64,000 bases of DNA from Angomonas ambiguus (lineage: Eukaryota > Euglenozoa > Kinetoplastea > Trypanosomatida > Trypanosomatidae). Positions 19,798 to 28,852 of the stretch are shown piece by piece (positions within the stretch are counted from its first letter, which is position 1; each line of letters starts with the position of its first letter). Both the position numbers and the translations under genes were made by a program. The stretch is from contig JADNSB010000009.1 in assembly GCA_019695575.1 (NCBI GenBank), positions 186,001-250,000 on the forward strand. Reading direction: 5' to 3'. Under the pieces are notes generated by a model that was given only the letters and a program-made list of their open reading frames with translations, did no database searches and had not been told where the DNA came from.

Positions 19798-20256
19798 ATG
19801 CAACTATTCCTCCGTAACGCCGCCGGCAGCACCATCGCGGTGCAGGTCTCTGAGAACGACACCGTCGCTACTCTCAAGGCTGTCGCCAATGTGGAAGGTA
19901 CTCTCTTCTTCGGCGGTCAGGCCCTCGAGGAGTCCGCCCTCCTCTCCGAATATGCCCTTCAGAAGGACAGCACCATCCAGGCCATCCTCCCTGTAGAGGG
20001 TGGTAAGGGAAAGAAGAAGAAGAAGCGCATCTTCACCAAGGCCAAGAAGCCCATCCACCGCCACAAGCTGGAGAAGATGCGTGCCCTCAAGTACTTCAAG
20101 GTCACGGAGAACGACGATGGTTCCTTCAAGGTGGAGCGCACCCGCCAGGAGTGCCCTCACCCCGGCTGCGGCCCTGGTGTTTTCATGGCCCAGCACAAGG
20201 ACCGCAAGTACTGCGGCAAGTGCCACCTCACCTACAAAGAAGAGGGCAAGAAGTAG
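19798..20256 (+). CDS. Ubiquitin-like/ribosomal protein eS31 (S27a) fusion
   Basis: A 152-residue fusion. Residues 1-69 are a ubiquitin-like domain ending in Gly-Gly (68-69), followed by the basic linker KGKKKKKRIF and eS31, a small-subunit ribosomal protein. The eS31 part has its zinc site: CPHPGC and CGKC. The ubiquitin-like part is strongly divergent: it starts MQLFLR, is about seven residues shorter than ubiquitin around the alpha-helix/beta3 region, lacks an equivalent of Lys48 (GGQALE instead of AGKQLE) but keeps a Lys at the Lys63-like position (QKDST). It resembles FUBI-type domains about as much as ubiquitin. The Gly-Gly suggests it may still be cleaved. Codon use is strongly GC-ending, typical of high expression. 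Confidence 0.95.
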   Translation: MQLFLRNAAGSTIAVQVSENDTVATLKAVANVEGTLFFGGQALEESALLSEYALQKDSTIQAILPVEGGKGKKKKKRIFTKAKKPIHRHKLEKMRALKYFKVTENDDGSFKVERTRQECPHPGCGPGVFMAQHKDRKYCGKCHLTYKEEGKK

Positions 20257-20492
20257 TTTCCATATTCTCGGTTATTTTTGAATTGATTTAACTTTATTTC
20301 TATTTAATTGTCGTTCTTGTTTTTCCGTTGTGTTCGTCTTAAAAGAGTAAGAACTTCAAAATTATAGGCTTACGTTGTGAATGAGACGACTTTTCCTTCC
20401 CCTCTATCTTTTTTTTTTAAATATTTATAATAGTAAAAAGCTTTCTTTTTTTTTTCCAGCTTTCTTTACCCCTCTGTTTACATCTCATCATC

Positions 20493-21389
20493 ATGGGCCT
20501 ATCGGACATTGACGAGGACGACATCCCTCCAGTCATCATCCCCACCCTTCCCCCTCCTAACCTCAAGCCCAAGACCCCTCCGCCCGTCGTGACACCTACC
20601 GCTCCCTCAGTGGTGATACCTGCTGCCCCATCGGTCGTGAAAACAACTACCCCATCGGTTGTGACACCCACCGCTCCCTCTGTTATCACGCCGACTGCTC
20701 CCACCAACGCACCCGCAAAAAAAGATGCGTTTGACTTTGACGACCTATTCGGGGATCAAGCTACCGTTCCCACCGCCACCCCACCTGTGACGGCCCCTCT
20801 CTCGGGGGGGAGCGACCCGCTGGATAGTTTATTTGCGAGTCCACCGGTCGCAGCGGAGAGCCCAAAGGAACCGACCCCCCCAACGAACAACTCTAATGGG
20901 ATATACGTAGGCTCCTCCAACTCGACCGCTAACGACGATGATCTGATAGACTTTTCGAAGCCGACGGAGGTCAAAAAGTACACCAACGCGGAGGGCCTTT
21001 TGGATGCGTTCGAGAATATGGGGAAGAAAACGAACCGCAGCAAATACGCGGAAAATAGTTTGGAGAGCTTGACGCGAAATAAAGACGATAATAAAGTAAA
21101 GGCGCGGTTGCTGGCGCTGATGAACTATTATGATGTTTTAGGAGTTTCACAATCCGCCTCGGAAGATGAGATTCGACGGGCCTATAAGCGGAAGGCACTT
21201 CAACTACACCCGGACCGGGTCGGTCGCGATCAAACCCCTGAGGAGGCGGAGCTGTTCAAGATGATTACAAAGGCCAACGAGACCCTCACCGACGATGCCT
21301 TGCGACGTGCCTATGACGCGAGTTTGCTCAATGAGACGGGAGTGGGTGCGCAGTCGGATCTCAACAACTTTTGGGGTTACGCAGCGTAG
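20493..21389 (+). CDS. J-domain (Hsp40) protein with Pro/Thr-rich N-terminus
   Basis: A 298-residue co-chaperone. The J domain is near the C-terminus (about residues 211-280): YYDVLGVSQSASEDEIRRAY, then KALQLHPDRVG with the invariant HPD, then ANETLTDDALRRAYD. It should stimulate an Hsp70. The first 75 residues consist of a degenerate Pro/Thr/Val repeat (units like SVVTPTAP), and the middle is acidic and disordered, with FDFDDLFGDQ-type motifs. It is neither a canonical type I nor type II Hsp40: there are no Gly/Phe or zinc regions. The stop is TAG. Confidence 0.92.
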   Translation: MGLSDIDEDDIPPVIIPTLPPPNLKPKTPPPVVTPTAPSVVIPAAPSVVKTTTPSVVTPTAPSVITPTAPTNAPAKKDAFDFDDLFGDQATVPTATPPVTAPLSGGSDPLDSLFASPPVAAESPKEPTPPTNNSNGIYVGSSNSTANDDDLIDFSKPTEVKKYTNAEGLLDAFENMGKKTNRSKYAENSLESLTRNKDDNKVKARLLALMNYYDVLGVSQSASEDEIRRAYKRKALQLHPDRVGRDQTPEEAELFKMITKANETLTDDALRRAYDASLLNETGVGAQSDLNNFWGYAA

Positions 21390-21618
21390 GGATAGAAGAA
21401 TACCGCTATGTTAACAAAATCTTTTTTAATTGCCTTTTTGAAAGTTGTGCTACACACACCCAAAAGGTTACTTTTTCTTTGTTTTTCTGTTTTACGTTTC
21501 CTTTTGAGATGCAACTAAGTCACCTTGTGAATTGTTTTTTCTTTTTTTTTGACTCCCTCCCCCCACACCTTTTTTTTTGTTTTTGACACTATATAGTTTA
21601 TCAGCCGTCTTTATCAGA

Positions 21619-21843
21619 ATGTTTCGCCGCTCCAATGTTTTCCTGAGCAGCTGGAGGGACCAGGGGATAAGCTACGTCAAGTACCTCAACGTGTCCACCG
21701 AGGCTCTCCACATGGCAGTGAAGCCACGGTCCGCCGCCAAGTATTCTCGCTTTTCTACTCCTAACTACGTGTCCCTTAAGCCCGATGGCTCTGGTGGTAT
21801 GGCCGAGGTCAAGACGGTTCCTGCCTTCACCAAGGATTACTAA
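21619..21843 (+). CDS. ATP synthase F1 subunit epsilon (mitochondrial)
   Basis: A 74-residue protein matching the mitochondrial epsilon subunit of F1-ATPase: the motif WRDQGISYVKYLNVSTEALH aligns with the animal/yeast WRxAGLxYxxYxxxxAxxxR pattern, followed by a basic region (VKPRSAAKYSRF). It sits in the central stalk of the ATP synthase on the inner membrane. The ATG at 21619 is chosen; the open frame begins 14 codons earlier inside the T-rich tract and is likely untranslated. The small size is normal for the family. The stop is TAA. Confidence 0.88.
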   Translation: MFRRSNVFLSSWRDQGISYVKYLNVSTEALHMAVKPRSAAKYSRFSTPNYVSLKPDGSGGMAEVKTVPAFTKDY

Positions 21844-22174
21844 GTGGATATCATTTTAATTATATAATAATTATTAAGATTTTCTCAATATTATAATACT
21901 AGTATATATATAGCAGGGAAATGCCCGATAGGGTCATTGTAAGTCTCTTGTCATTTGGTAGTATCTATATATATTTTTTTTTCTAATGGTCGCTTTAGTA
22001 GTGACACTGTGATTTTTTCTTCAGTGCTCGTTGCCCCCCTTTTCTTTTTTTTCCTTTATACGGGTATGGACGGCTCACCCCATACTCGGTAGTTGATTAG
22101 TATGCCGTGGTATCTTAGTCCTTTTCGAGTTTCTTCTGCGTCATCTACTCCTTCTTTGCAGGAGTGCAGATTAA
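21844..22174. other. Intergenic region
   Basis: AT-rich DNA followed by a pyrimidine tract with TTTGCAG at 22155-22161, a strong trans-splice acceptor. The short frame from the ATG at 22102 lies upstream of the acceptor and is probably not in the mRNA. Confidence 0.6.
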
Positions 22175-22666
22175 ATGGATTTTAGAAGCGGAGGACCGCT
22201 ACCGCCGCTCCGCCACTTGGAAGCCAGCAGTGGGCACCATCTATGATCACCGGGTGGTACTGAAGCGTGGTGGATCCAGTCATGTTCAGTATAAGTTTGA
22301 AGTGGATGGTAAGGAGTACATTGGGGATCGCTTTCGTAGTGGTGGGATACACAAGGAGGAGATGGTGACGAACCCCACCCTGCTCGGTGCAGGGACACAG
22401 CTCGTGGTTTACTATAATCCGCCGATCCCAGTGAGAGTGCCATGAAAATTCAAACGGACCGACCGGCAGAAAGTGTTTTTTTTATTGGTATTGCTCTCTC
22501 TCTCCTTATAGCGTATCGAAGTGTTCGCTGCGAAACGATACTTCCCAATATGTTCTACAGCTTCTTGGGAACCAATAGACGAGTGACAGAGATGACTGGT
22601 ATCCGTCAGGCGCGCTCTCACGCGAAGCAGAAAATGAAATATGGGCGTCATACTGGGGCCTATTAA
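22164..22666 (+). CDS. DUF3592-like small membrane protein, reading frame broken twice
   Basis: Two overlapping frames together make one plausible protein. From 22164 to the TGA at 22443-22445, one frame encodes a DUF3592-like beta domain (RSATWKPAVGTIYDHRVVL, then VQYKFEVDGKEYIGDRF, then GTQLVVYYNP). The family's expected continuation after YYNP, a D/N-P-S-E-S motif and a membrane helix, occurs one frame away: DPSESAMKIQ, then SVFFIGIALSLLIAYRS and a basic tail ending at 22666. The switch lies near 22421-22430 and needs one extra base or a -1 shift. The beta-domain frame has no ATG. The first ATG after the likely splice site (22175) is in the other frame and becomes in-frame (MDLEAEDRYRR) if one T of the TTTT at 22179-22182 is removed. 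So two compensating indels would restore the gene. Sequencing errors, a decaying gene or real frameshifting are all possible. Confidence 0.6.
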
Positions 22667-22918
22667 CGACCACGACGAACCGATGCACCTGCACATGCAC
22701 ACACAAACACACACACACACATTCCACAAAGATAATTGTAAATCATTTTCCCTTCTTTCCCCCCAGTTTTTTTTTTTTTTGTCACGTTAAATAGAATTGT
22801 TCTGCTGTTGCCAATTCCAATATTCTTTTCACTTTTTTGTTTCCTTTCCCCTATTGCTGATGTTCTTCTCTTGATAATGTACTCTATATAACAGATAGAG
22901 TCTTTTAGTTTTCTCACC

Positions 22919-23863
22919 ATGTCAGAAAGTCCTTCCGCGGGCAGTGGGATCCAACGTCCCTCGCTGCAGCACAGTGGGGCGAAGCGACCTAGACCCCCTG
23001 GGGTGGAGTTCGACGTGGACACGCTGCTGACGGCGCTGGACTCGGAGGACAGGAGCTGGATGGTGCTGGGGATAGATGAGGCAGGACGAGGGCCGGTGGC
23101 GGGTCCGATGGTGTACACTGGCTCTATGATCTCGCTGGCGGAGCACGACGCCTTAGTCGACCACTGCCACGTCGCGGACAGCAAACAGCTCCAGGCCTCC
23201 TCCCGTGAAGAGGCTTTGGGTAAATTCGCCCACTTAAAAACGTTTCAATCCTTTACGGTAGTCTTAACTCCTCAAGACATCTCCGCCGCGATGATGGGGC
23301 GGCATGGTCAGACGCTGAACACCATCAGCCACGAGGCCGCTATTGATATTATTAAGCAGGCGACACTGGCCGCTGCGGGTAAACTCTGCGCGGTTTACGT
23401 GGACACGGTCGGCCCCCCAGAGAGCTATCAGGCACGACTGTCAGGGCGCTTCCCTCATTTGCGCTGCACCGTCGCGAAAAAAGCGGACAGTAAATATCCA
23501 ATTGTGTCCGCGGCCTCCATCGTCGCCAAGACCACCCGTGATCACGCCATAGAGTCGTTAGGGGTGAATGTCGGGAGTGGTTACCCTAGTGATCCTGCCG
23601 CCATGCAGTTCGTCCGCACTCATGTGCACCGTTTCTTTGTTTTTGAAAAAAAATATAGTTTTGTCCGTCAGTCATGGGGACCGGTACAGAAAATTGCGGA
23701 GGAATTCTGCATTCCTGTTGTCTTTGAACAAGACGAAGAGGAAGAAAATAAAAAGAAAGGAGGCGACCCTGGTCAGCTCAAGTTAAACTTTAGTAAGCCG
23801 CAGATGAAAAAACTGCCGATATACTCACAAATAATGCGACTGCAGAATGTTGACGTTCTGTAG
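22919..23863 (+). CDS. Ribonuclease H2 catalytic subunit A
   Basis: Type 2 RNase H that removes ribonucleotides and RNA primers from DNA:RNA hybrids; 314 residues. Catalytic residues are visible: GIDEAGRGPVAGPMVY (Asp53, Glu54), YVDTVGPP (Asp162) and KKADSKYPIVSAASIVAK (Asp190), plus the GSGYPSDP motif with the Tyr that senses the RNA-DNA junction. The N-terminal 45 residues are disordered, and there is a lysine-rich EEEENKKKGG linker before the C-terminal tail. It is of the eukaryotic nuclear type, and no mitochondrial presequence is apparent. The ATG follows a pyrimidine tract ending TCTCACC. The stop is TAG. Confidence 0.95.
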   Translation: MSESPSAGSGIQRPSLQHSGAKRPRPPGVEFDVDTLLTALDSEDRSWMVLGIDEAGRGPVAGPMVYTGSMISLAEHDALVDHCHVADSKQLQASSREEALGKFAHLKTFQSFTVVLTPQDISAAMMGRHGQTLNTISHEAAIDIIKQATLAAAGKLCAVYVDTVGPPESYQARLSGRFPHLRCTVAKKADSKYPIVSAASIVAKTTRDHAIESLGVNVGSGYPSDPAAMQFVRTHVHRFFVFEKKYSFVRQSWGPVQKIAEEFCIPVVFEQDEEEENKKKGGDPGQLKLNFSKPQMKKLPIYSQIMRLQNVDVL

Positions 23864-24194
23864 AGAATAGAAGAGGGACTATTGTGCACACACCTATAGA
23901 GATGAAATCACAACAAACAAACATAGAGTTACTGTTTTATTACGGTCGTGAGAGTGGAAGTGCTACCACAATTATTGCAATCATCGCTGTAATTACAATT
24001 ATTATTTTGAAAACAACTACAATAACACGCATAGAGCCTATGTAGGTATATAGTTCTCTACTGTTATTATGTTATAGTAATGCGTTCTATCACACTAGCC
24101 TTAGCACTTTCCTTATTGTTTTTCTTTCCCGTTTTCTCTATTTTACTTCCTTATAGTGGTGTGAAGTTACACTCTGGCAGATTAGCAACGAAAA
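23864..24194. other. Intergenic region
   Basis: AT-rich, with a pyrimidine tract at 24115-24150 upstream of the membrane-protein gene. Nothing else supported. Confidence 0.6.
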
Positions 24195-25517
24195 ATGTCT
24201 AGTTCATTACTTCTCCATCCAGTCGTCGCTTTCCTTGTCACTCTGCTTGTCCGACTAGGAACCTATAGTGTAGTTCAGCATGGTGTAAATAATGCATCTG
24301 CTCCTTCTATTCAGCTGGCCTCGGGAGGTAATATTATCCATCCTAATTTGTTTACTTTCGGTGTTTTACCCACTTCATTGCAGCGCTCCGTGTGGAAGGA
24401 AACACTGTACTACCAGACGCACCTCGGGGTGGTCCCCCCGGATTACCTTTCCTCTATTGCTCCTTGGTATGTCCAATTCTTCCCAAGCTGTCTGTTGTCA
24501 ACAGTGGTTTCAGTATTCTGCCTTAGTGTGTGTGACTCTATTACGGCGTTTCTGTTCACCTTTCACGTACGCCGTTCCCTCCAAAAGATGGACCCCCCAA
24601 CGGTCCGTTTCTACATTGGCGTCGTCTACTGTGGGTTCGTGCTGAATCCCTGGATCGTGCTCCAATCCGTCCACCAGTCGCTCTCCCCCCTCGAGTGGTG
24701 TAGTCTAACCGTGGTGATGCTGTGGAGTAGGAGCGGGGGGGCTGGCCGGGTACTGGGGGCAATCCTAGCCGCGGCGCTGGGGGCACCTTTTATGGCGATC
24801 TCCGTCGCTTCACTGTTGCCAGTCGGGATTCGGTGCACGAGGCGGTACGGTCTGTGTTGCCTCCTCCTCGCGGCCGCGGTAGCCTTCCTCGGCAATGGGT
24901 ACGGGTTTTTTTTGGAACGGTTTAGAAATACGGCGGCCCTATTCGCCCCCATCGACGCAGGGACACGGTGGTATGTCCGGCAGCTCATGATAACGCGATT
25001 CCTTCCTTCCCTGGAGGTAGTGTCGTTGCAACTGCCCACTTTCTTGACGATTATTCTCTCCTGGGCCCTTCCGAACTGGGGAGAAAGGGAAGGGGGGCAC
25101 TCCACCTTCCACCCCTTATTCGAACAGGTCTCTTCCTGTGTCGTCCTCTTCTCCATTGCCTTTTCACTTCTCTGTAGAAACGAACTTACCTACGGTAACA
25201 TGAGTTTTGTCGCGGTCTTGTTTTACTTGAACGTGAACCCACTGGCTACCAAAAAGATCGAAGTGGACGGTAAAACGGTATGTAGAGCACCCCACAAACG
25301 AGTTCGGCCCCTCTTTGTCATTTATGGGTATGTGTTTGCCATCACTTTTAATATTGCGTTCTTTGTTCCAGAGATGTCCAATTTTAACTGGTTGTTCTTT
25401 TCTCAAATGGGGGTGGAGGTGATTAGCACTATCTTTTTGTTGCAGTGGGTTTACGAAATTGTCAACGACTGTCTTGCATTTGAGGAAATGTGTGAAGGGA
25501 AACTAAAGAAGGATTAA
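24195..25517 (+). CDS. Multi-pass membrane protein, PIG-U/TTA2-like (GPI transamidase component candidate)
   Basis: A 440-residue protein with about nine or ten hydrophobic segments. The C-terminal part, with SNFNWLFFSQMGVEVISTIF followed by LLQWVYEIVNDCLAFE, resembles the end of PIG-U (pattern N-F-x-x-A-x-x-L and a final amphipathic helix), and the internal WYVRQLMITRFLPSLEVVSL matches the PIG-U position of WYxxxEMFxxFxxFF. PIG-U is part of the ER complex that attaches GPI anchors. Trypanosomatids instead have a subunit called TTA2, thought to be its counterpart. This is a pattern-level match; other ER glycosyl-transfer membrane proteins remain possible. The stop is TAA. Confidence 0.6.
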   Translation: MSSSLLLHPVVAFLVTLLVRLGTYSVVQHGVNNASAPSIQLASGGNIIHPNLFTFGVLPTSLQRSVWKETLYYQTHLGVVPPDYLSSIAPWYVQFFPSCLLSTVVSVFCLSVCDSITAFLFTFHVRRSLQKMDPPTVRFYIGVVYCGFVLNPWIVLQSVHQSLSPLEWCSLTVVMLWSRSGGAGRVLGAILAAALGAPFMAISVASLLPVGIRCTRRYGLCCLLLAAAVAFLGNGYGFFLERFRNTAALFAPIDAGTRWYVRQLMITRFLPSLEVVSLQLPTFLTIILSWALPNWGEREGGHSTFHPLFEQVSSCVVLFSIAFSLLCRNELTYGNMSFVAVLFYLNVNPLATKKIEVDGKTVCRAPHKRVRPLFVIYGYVFAITFNIAFFVPEMSNFNWLFFSQMGVEVISTIFLLQWVYEIVNDCLAFEEMCEGKLKKD

Positions 25518-25827
25518 GGAATGTCAGCTGTAACAGTATAGCATGTTATTATTACTATTTTTTTTTTTGTTTTGTTATGTTGATTCCTTTCAATAACGGT
25601 GGTTGTGACGTTGAAACTTGGGTGAATATGTCTTTCTCTACCTTTTTTTCCCTTTCTTTTCTATTGTACAAGAATAAGAAGATCTTTTATCTATTGTTTT
25701 GTTGAATGTTAATTGGTTGAGTGAGTAACAGTAATAAAAAGAACGAAATAAAAAAAAGGAAAAGAATACTTTTGCTATTTTTTTCTTCTGTTTCTGTATA
25801 TAAATCTTTTCAATTTTCAAAACGGTA
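25518..25827. other. Intergenic region
   Basis: T-runs near 25558-25569 and 25644-25660 and an AT-rich stretch before the next start. Nothing else seen. Confidence 0.6.
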
Positions 25828-26382
25828 ATGTCATTTCATTTTTTTGGAGCAAAGCGTAATGTTTTGCTATATGTCCTTCTATCTGCCTTTCTATTCACGA
25901 CCCTTCTGGCACTCCCCTCCAAAGAGGTGTCAGTTGGCAGTTCACTTCGCGATACTCCAGTTATGGAAGAGAATTACGATACTCTTCGCAAAGAAAAAGA
26001 AGTCACTCCCCATTCACTATTTCCCTTTTCAATCTCTCATGCCTGTGGTGGTGAAATAAGAAGTCGCTGTGGGGACTCGCAGCGGCGCATCTCTTGTTTT
26101 CTTACGCAAATGGCTCGTCTTCCCATCGAAGCAGATTCCTCTTTATCCATGTCCTGTAAAGTTTACCTGATGGGAAGAGAGTCTTGTGTCACCGCCGTTC
26201 GTGTCGAGCTGCACGATAGAGTAGAGCAATGGTGTAAGGGAAGCAGTACCGATGTAAGAGAATGTCTCCGGCGTGTTCCCCCCTATTTACTCCCAACAGA
26301 GTGCCTTCGTAGTTCTTACTACCGGAGTGTGTTGTTGGTGTCCAAGTCGGGAAGCGCAAAAGAGTTCCTAGAAAGTCAGTAA
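25828..26382 (+). CDS. Secreted or luminal Cys-rich protein, unknown
   Basis: A 184-residue protein with a probable signal peptide: basic KRN then a hydrophobic core (VLLYVLLSAFLFTTLLALPS) within the first 30 residues. The mature part contains about eight Cys residues with spacing reminiscent of the Cys-rich GLG1 repeat family (ACGGEIRSRCGDSQRR then ISCF, SMSCKVYLMGRESC, EQWCKG, VRECLRRVP, TECLRS), suggesting disulfide-bonded helical hairpins in the secretory pathway. The GLG1 resemblance is weak pattern evidence only. There is no C-terminal membrane helix or ER-retention signal. The stop is TAA. Confidence 0.75.
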   Translation: MSFHFFGAKRNVLLYVLLSAFLFTTLLALPSKEVSVGSSLRDTPVMEENYDTLRKEKEVTPHSLFPFSISHACGGEIRSRCGDSQRRISCFLTQMARLPIEADSSLSMSCKVYLMGRESCVTAVRVELHDRVEQWCKGSSTDVRECLRRVPPYLLPTECLRSSYYRSVLLVSKSGSAKEFLESQ

Positions 26383-26734
26383 TCACTTGGGAAATTCTTT
26401 TTTTTTATTTTTATTTTTCCTTTTCTGTTGTATTTAATTTTGATTATTTATATCTTTCTTCTAGATGCTTTACATAAGTGAAACGCTCCCTTTTTGTAAT
26501 GTTCCCCAGCTTTTACTTGCTTTCGTTCATATCAGCGCACTTTTTTTTTTTTTTCAACATTTCTTTTTCTTTTTTTTTTTATCGATGATGTTAAAACCGT
26601 TTATTATTATATTTTGTATTGAATATTATAGTGGAACATCACTGCTTCTCTTTCTGTTTGGACTTTCTATCCCCATTCTTTTTTTTTTTTCTGTTCCCTT
26701 ATTTCGTTAGAGAATAGCTGGACTGTTATTTTCA
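26383..26734. other. Intergenic T-rich region
   Basis: Very T-rich, with poly-T tracts near 26540-26554, 26570-26580 and 26680-26690. The 81-codon plus-strand frame starting at 26465 is Phe/Leu-rich and explained by these tracts. Confidence 0.6.
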
Positions 26735-28852
26735 ATGTCAGTGGATCCTTATCAAACCGACGAGTCCCGTACCCCTTCCAAAGCACCCTGCTCGACTGAC
26801 CTCTTCTTCACCCCCGAGAGCGCCATCACTAGAACCAGTGCGTATCAGTCTACCGTAAGAGATCCATCAAGGCCCACTCCAGGGGTGTTTCCCCTCTCTT
26901 CCGCTTCACCGGACCGGAGCCCCTCAGGTCATCCAGCCTCCTCAGGGCCACCTGAGGCGTCAAAAGTGAAAACCTTTGAGCGGTGCGATAGCAGTTCCAG
27001 TGAAGCTTCAACCTCTGAGGTGGAGGAGAGGAACCCGTCGACGTCGTCTACCGAATCCGCAGTCACCCCCCTTCTCGAAGCGCTTTCTAACCCGTTTGGG
27101 GGAGGGGCAAGGGTGGCAGACGAGGGCTCGTCTATGAAGAATCCTTCCCCTTTAGCGTCGGCCTCCCACTCCTCGTCTACGGAGGTGTTAGAGGAGGAGG
27201 AGTGTCAAAGCACCTCTGTGGATGGGGATGCTGTAGTGGCCAGTGAGGAGGACGAGAATGGCCAAGTGGAGCCTCCCCCCCGGGCTGCTAGTGAGAGTAT
27301 TCCTACCGAGTTCAGTAGCGTAAATGGGGGAAATGAACTCGACCGAAGTATCTCCGAGGAACTGGATGCCGCCCCTCCTCTTTCGTCTTCGGTATCGACA
27401 TTAAAGGAAAAGACCCCCTCGAGGCGTTATGAGGAGGAGAAATTCGCCTTTCACTGTAGTGACGAGGAAGAGGCAGAACCGATCGAGAATAGGGAGTTGC
27501 TACAGTGCTTTTCGGAAGAAGTTAAAGAGGAGAAGGAGCAGACACCTCTCCGCAACCCCATAGTGGTGGGTTCCGATACCAGTATTGCTAGTTTGCTGCG
27601 AGGTCCAGAGTCTTCGGTTGCCTTCACTGTGGTGTTTCAGGAAACGGAGGACCGGGACTCTATCGAACTACAGAGAGAACAAGAGATGCATTGCCTGTTT
27701 AAGGCCTTTGTATCCTACATGGATGTACTGAGGGTGGTGGTGGAACCTTCCGTATCACCAAGAGAGCGAAATGAAGACAAGAAGGAACCCCCCAACAAAA
27801 CGTTCTACGCCTCGACGTACCGTACGAGGAACAGCAGTTTCGTCTCGGAGGGTTCTACGGGAGGGAAAAACTACTTTAAGCCGTTACAGTACGGAGGCGA
27901 TCGAACCTGGAAGAGCGAGCGAACAAGAGAGTTCCGTCCATGGCGCGAGTCACTGTACCGCTTCTCTCATCCCCCCTCTAAGCTGTACACTTCCTCCTCT
28001 TCGGGCAGAGGCTACGACGCTTCCCCCTCCCCTGCGGAGAAACCTCCACCTCGGTATTCCCTTCAGTACGGCGGTACCTCCCGCGAGTGGTCACGTCAAG
28101 GGGGGTGGGAGAAACCAGCCCAGAGGAGTGGTTTGACGTCTCCGGAGTGGCAGAGGAGTCACCTACCCGTACAGGGAAGCGGAGGCACCCCTTCCCCCTT
28201 TCGTATCGAGCGAGTGGCACTGTCCTACTCCTTGGATACAACACTTCACAGCCACTCTCCCCGTGATGCCATCGTCGGTACGCGTCCACATCGGACCCCT
28301 ACTAGGTCTCCCACGAAGGAGAGGTTATGGAAAAGTGTTCCTGTACCGCTCTCGGTGTTCCAGAAGCGAGTAGAAAGACTGGAAGAGTTGGAAGATATTC
28401 TGAGAGGGGAGGTCGAGCAAGAGTGTCGGGAGGAGCGGCGTGTCCTTCTCTCCTTCTTCACTTCATTGAATGGTCAGAAAGCGCGAGAGCGGAGGCGCCC
28501 CAAGGAAAAGTCCCACTCTCTCTCGCCCGAAAAGGAAAAGGGTGCGTTGGTGGTGTCTTCCACGACAAGGAGAGCGGTGCCGACGCCTATCCCCCTCTTC
28601 GGGGTGTTGGTGAACGGCTCTCTAACGGTTAAAGGGGTCACGCAGCGTCCCTCCGAGTTCCAGGTAGGGGATAGGGTACTCTCCGTGGACGGGGTGAGGG
28701 TATCCAACTTGGAAGAGCTGCAGCAGTGGGAGCAGCGATGGCGACAGGAGGGAGACCGCAGGAGCGAGTCACTGATAGTGACTGTTCTGAGGAATGGGGT
28801 GAGAAGGGTGATTCGACCGAAAGAGAGGGACGCCTCGCGGTGGGTGTATTAG
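26735..28852 (+). CDS. Large disordered protein with C-terminal PDZ domain
   Basis: A 705-residue protein. Residues 1-600 are mostly disordered: Ser/Pro/Glu-rich, with acidic blocks and an RTRNSSFVSEGSTG-like basic/aromatic region. A short helix-forming segment (KRVERLEELEDILRGEVEQE) precedes the only folded module, a PDZ domain at about 615-700: IPLFGVLVNGSLTVKGVTQR, then FQVGDRVLSVDGVRVSNLEE, then LIVTVLRNGVRRVI. The GD-x-hL-x-hDG motif is typical of PDZ. There is no protease domain, so it would be a scaffold. I do not recognise the gene. The stop is TAG. Confidence 0.82.
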   Translation: MSVDPYQTDESRTPSKAPCSTDLFFTPESAITRTSAYQSTVRDPSRPTPGVFPLSSASPDRSPSGHPASSGPPEASKVKTFERCDSSSSEASTSEVEERNPSTSSTESAVTPLLEALSNPFGGGARVADEGSSMKNPSPLASASHSSSTEVLEEEECQSTSVDGDAVVASEEDENGQVEPPPRAASESIPTEFSSVNGGNELDRSISEELDAAPPLSSSVSTLKEKTPSRRYEEEKFAFHCSDEEEAEPIENRELLQCFSEEVKEEKEQTPLRNPIVVGSDTSIASLLRGPESSVAFTVVFQETEDRDSIELQREQEMHCLFKAFVSYMDVLRVVVEPSVSPRERNEDKKEPPNKTFYASTYRTRNSSFVSEGSTGGKNYFKPLQYGGDRTWKSERTREFRPWRESLYRFSHPPSKLYTSSSSGRGYDASPSPAEKPPPRYSLQYGGTSREWSRQGGWEKPAQRSGLTSPEWQRSHLPVQGSGGTPSPFRIERVALSYSLDTTLHSHSPRDAIVGTRPHRTPTRSPTKERLWKSVPVPLSVFQKRVERLEELEDILRGEVEQECREERRVLLSFFTSLNGQKARERRRPKEKSHSLSPEKEKGALVVSSTTRRAVPTPIPLFGVLVNGSLTVKGVTQRPSEFQVGDRVLSVDGVRVSNLEELQQWEQRWRQEGDRRSESLIVTVLRNGVRRVIRPKERDASRWVY

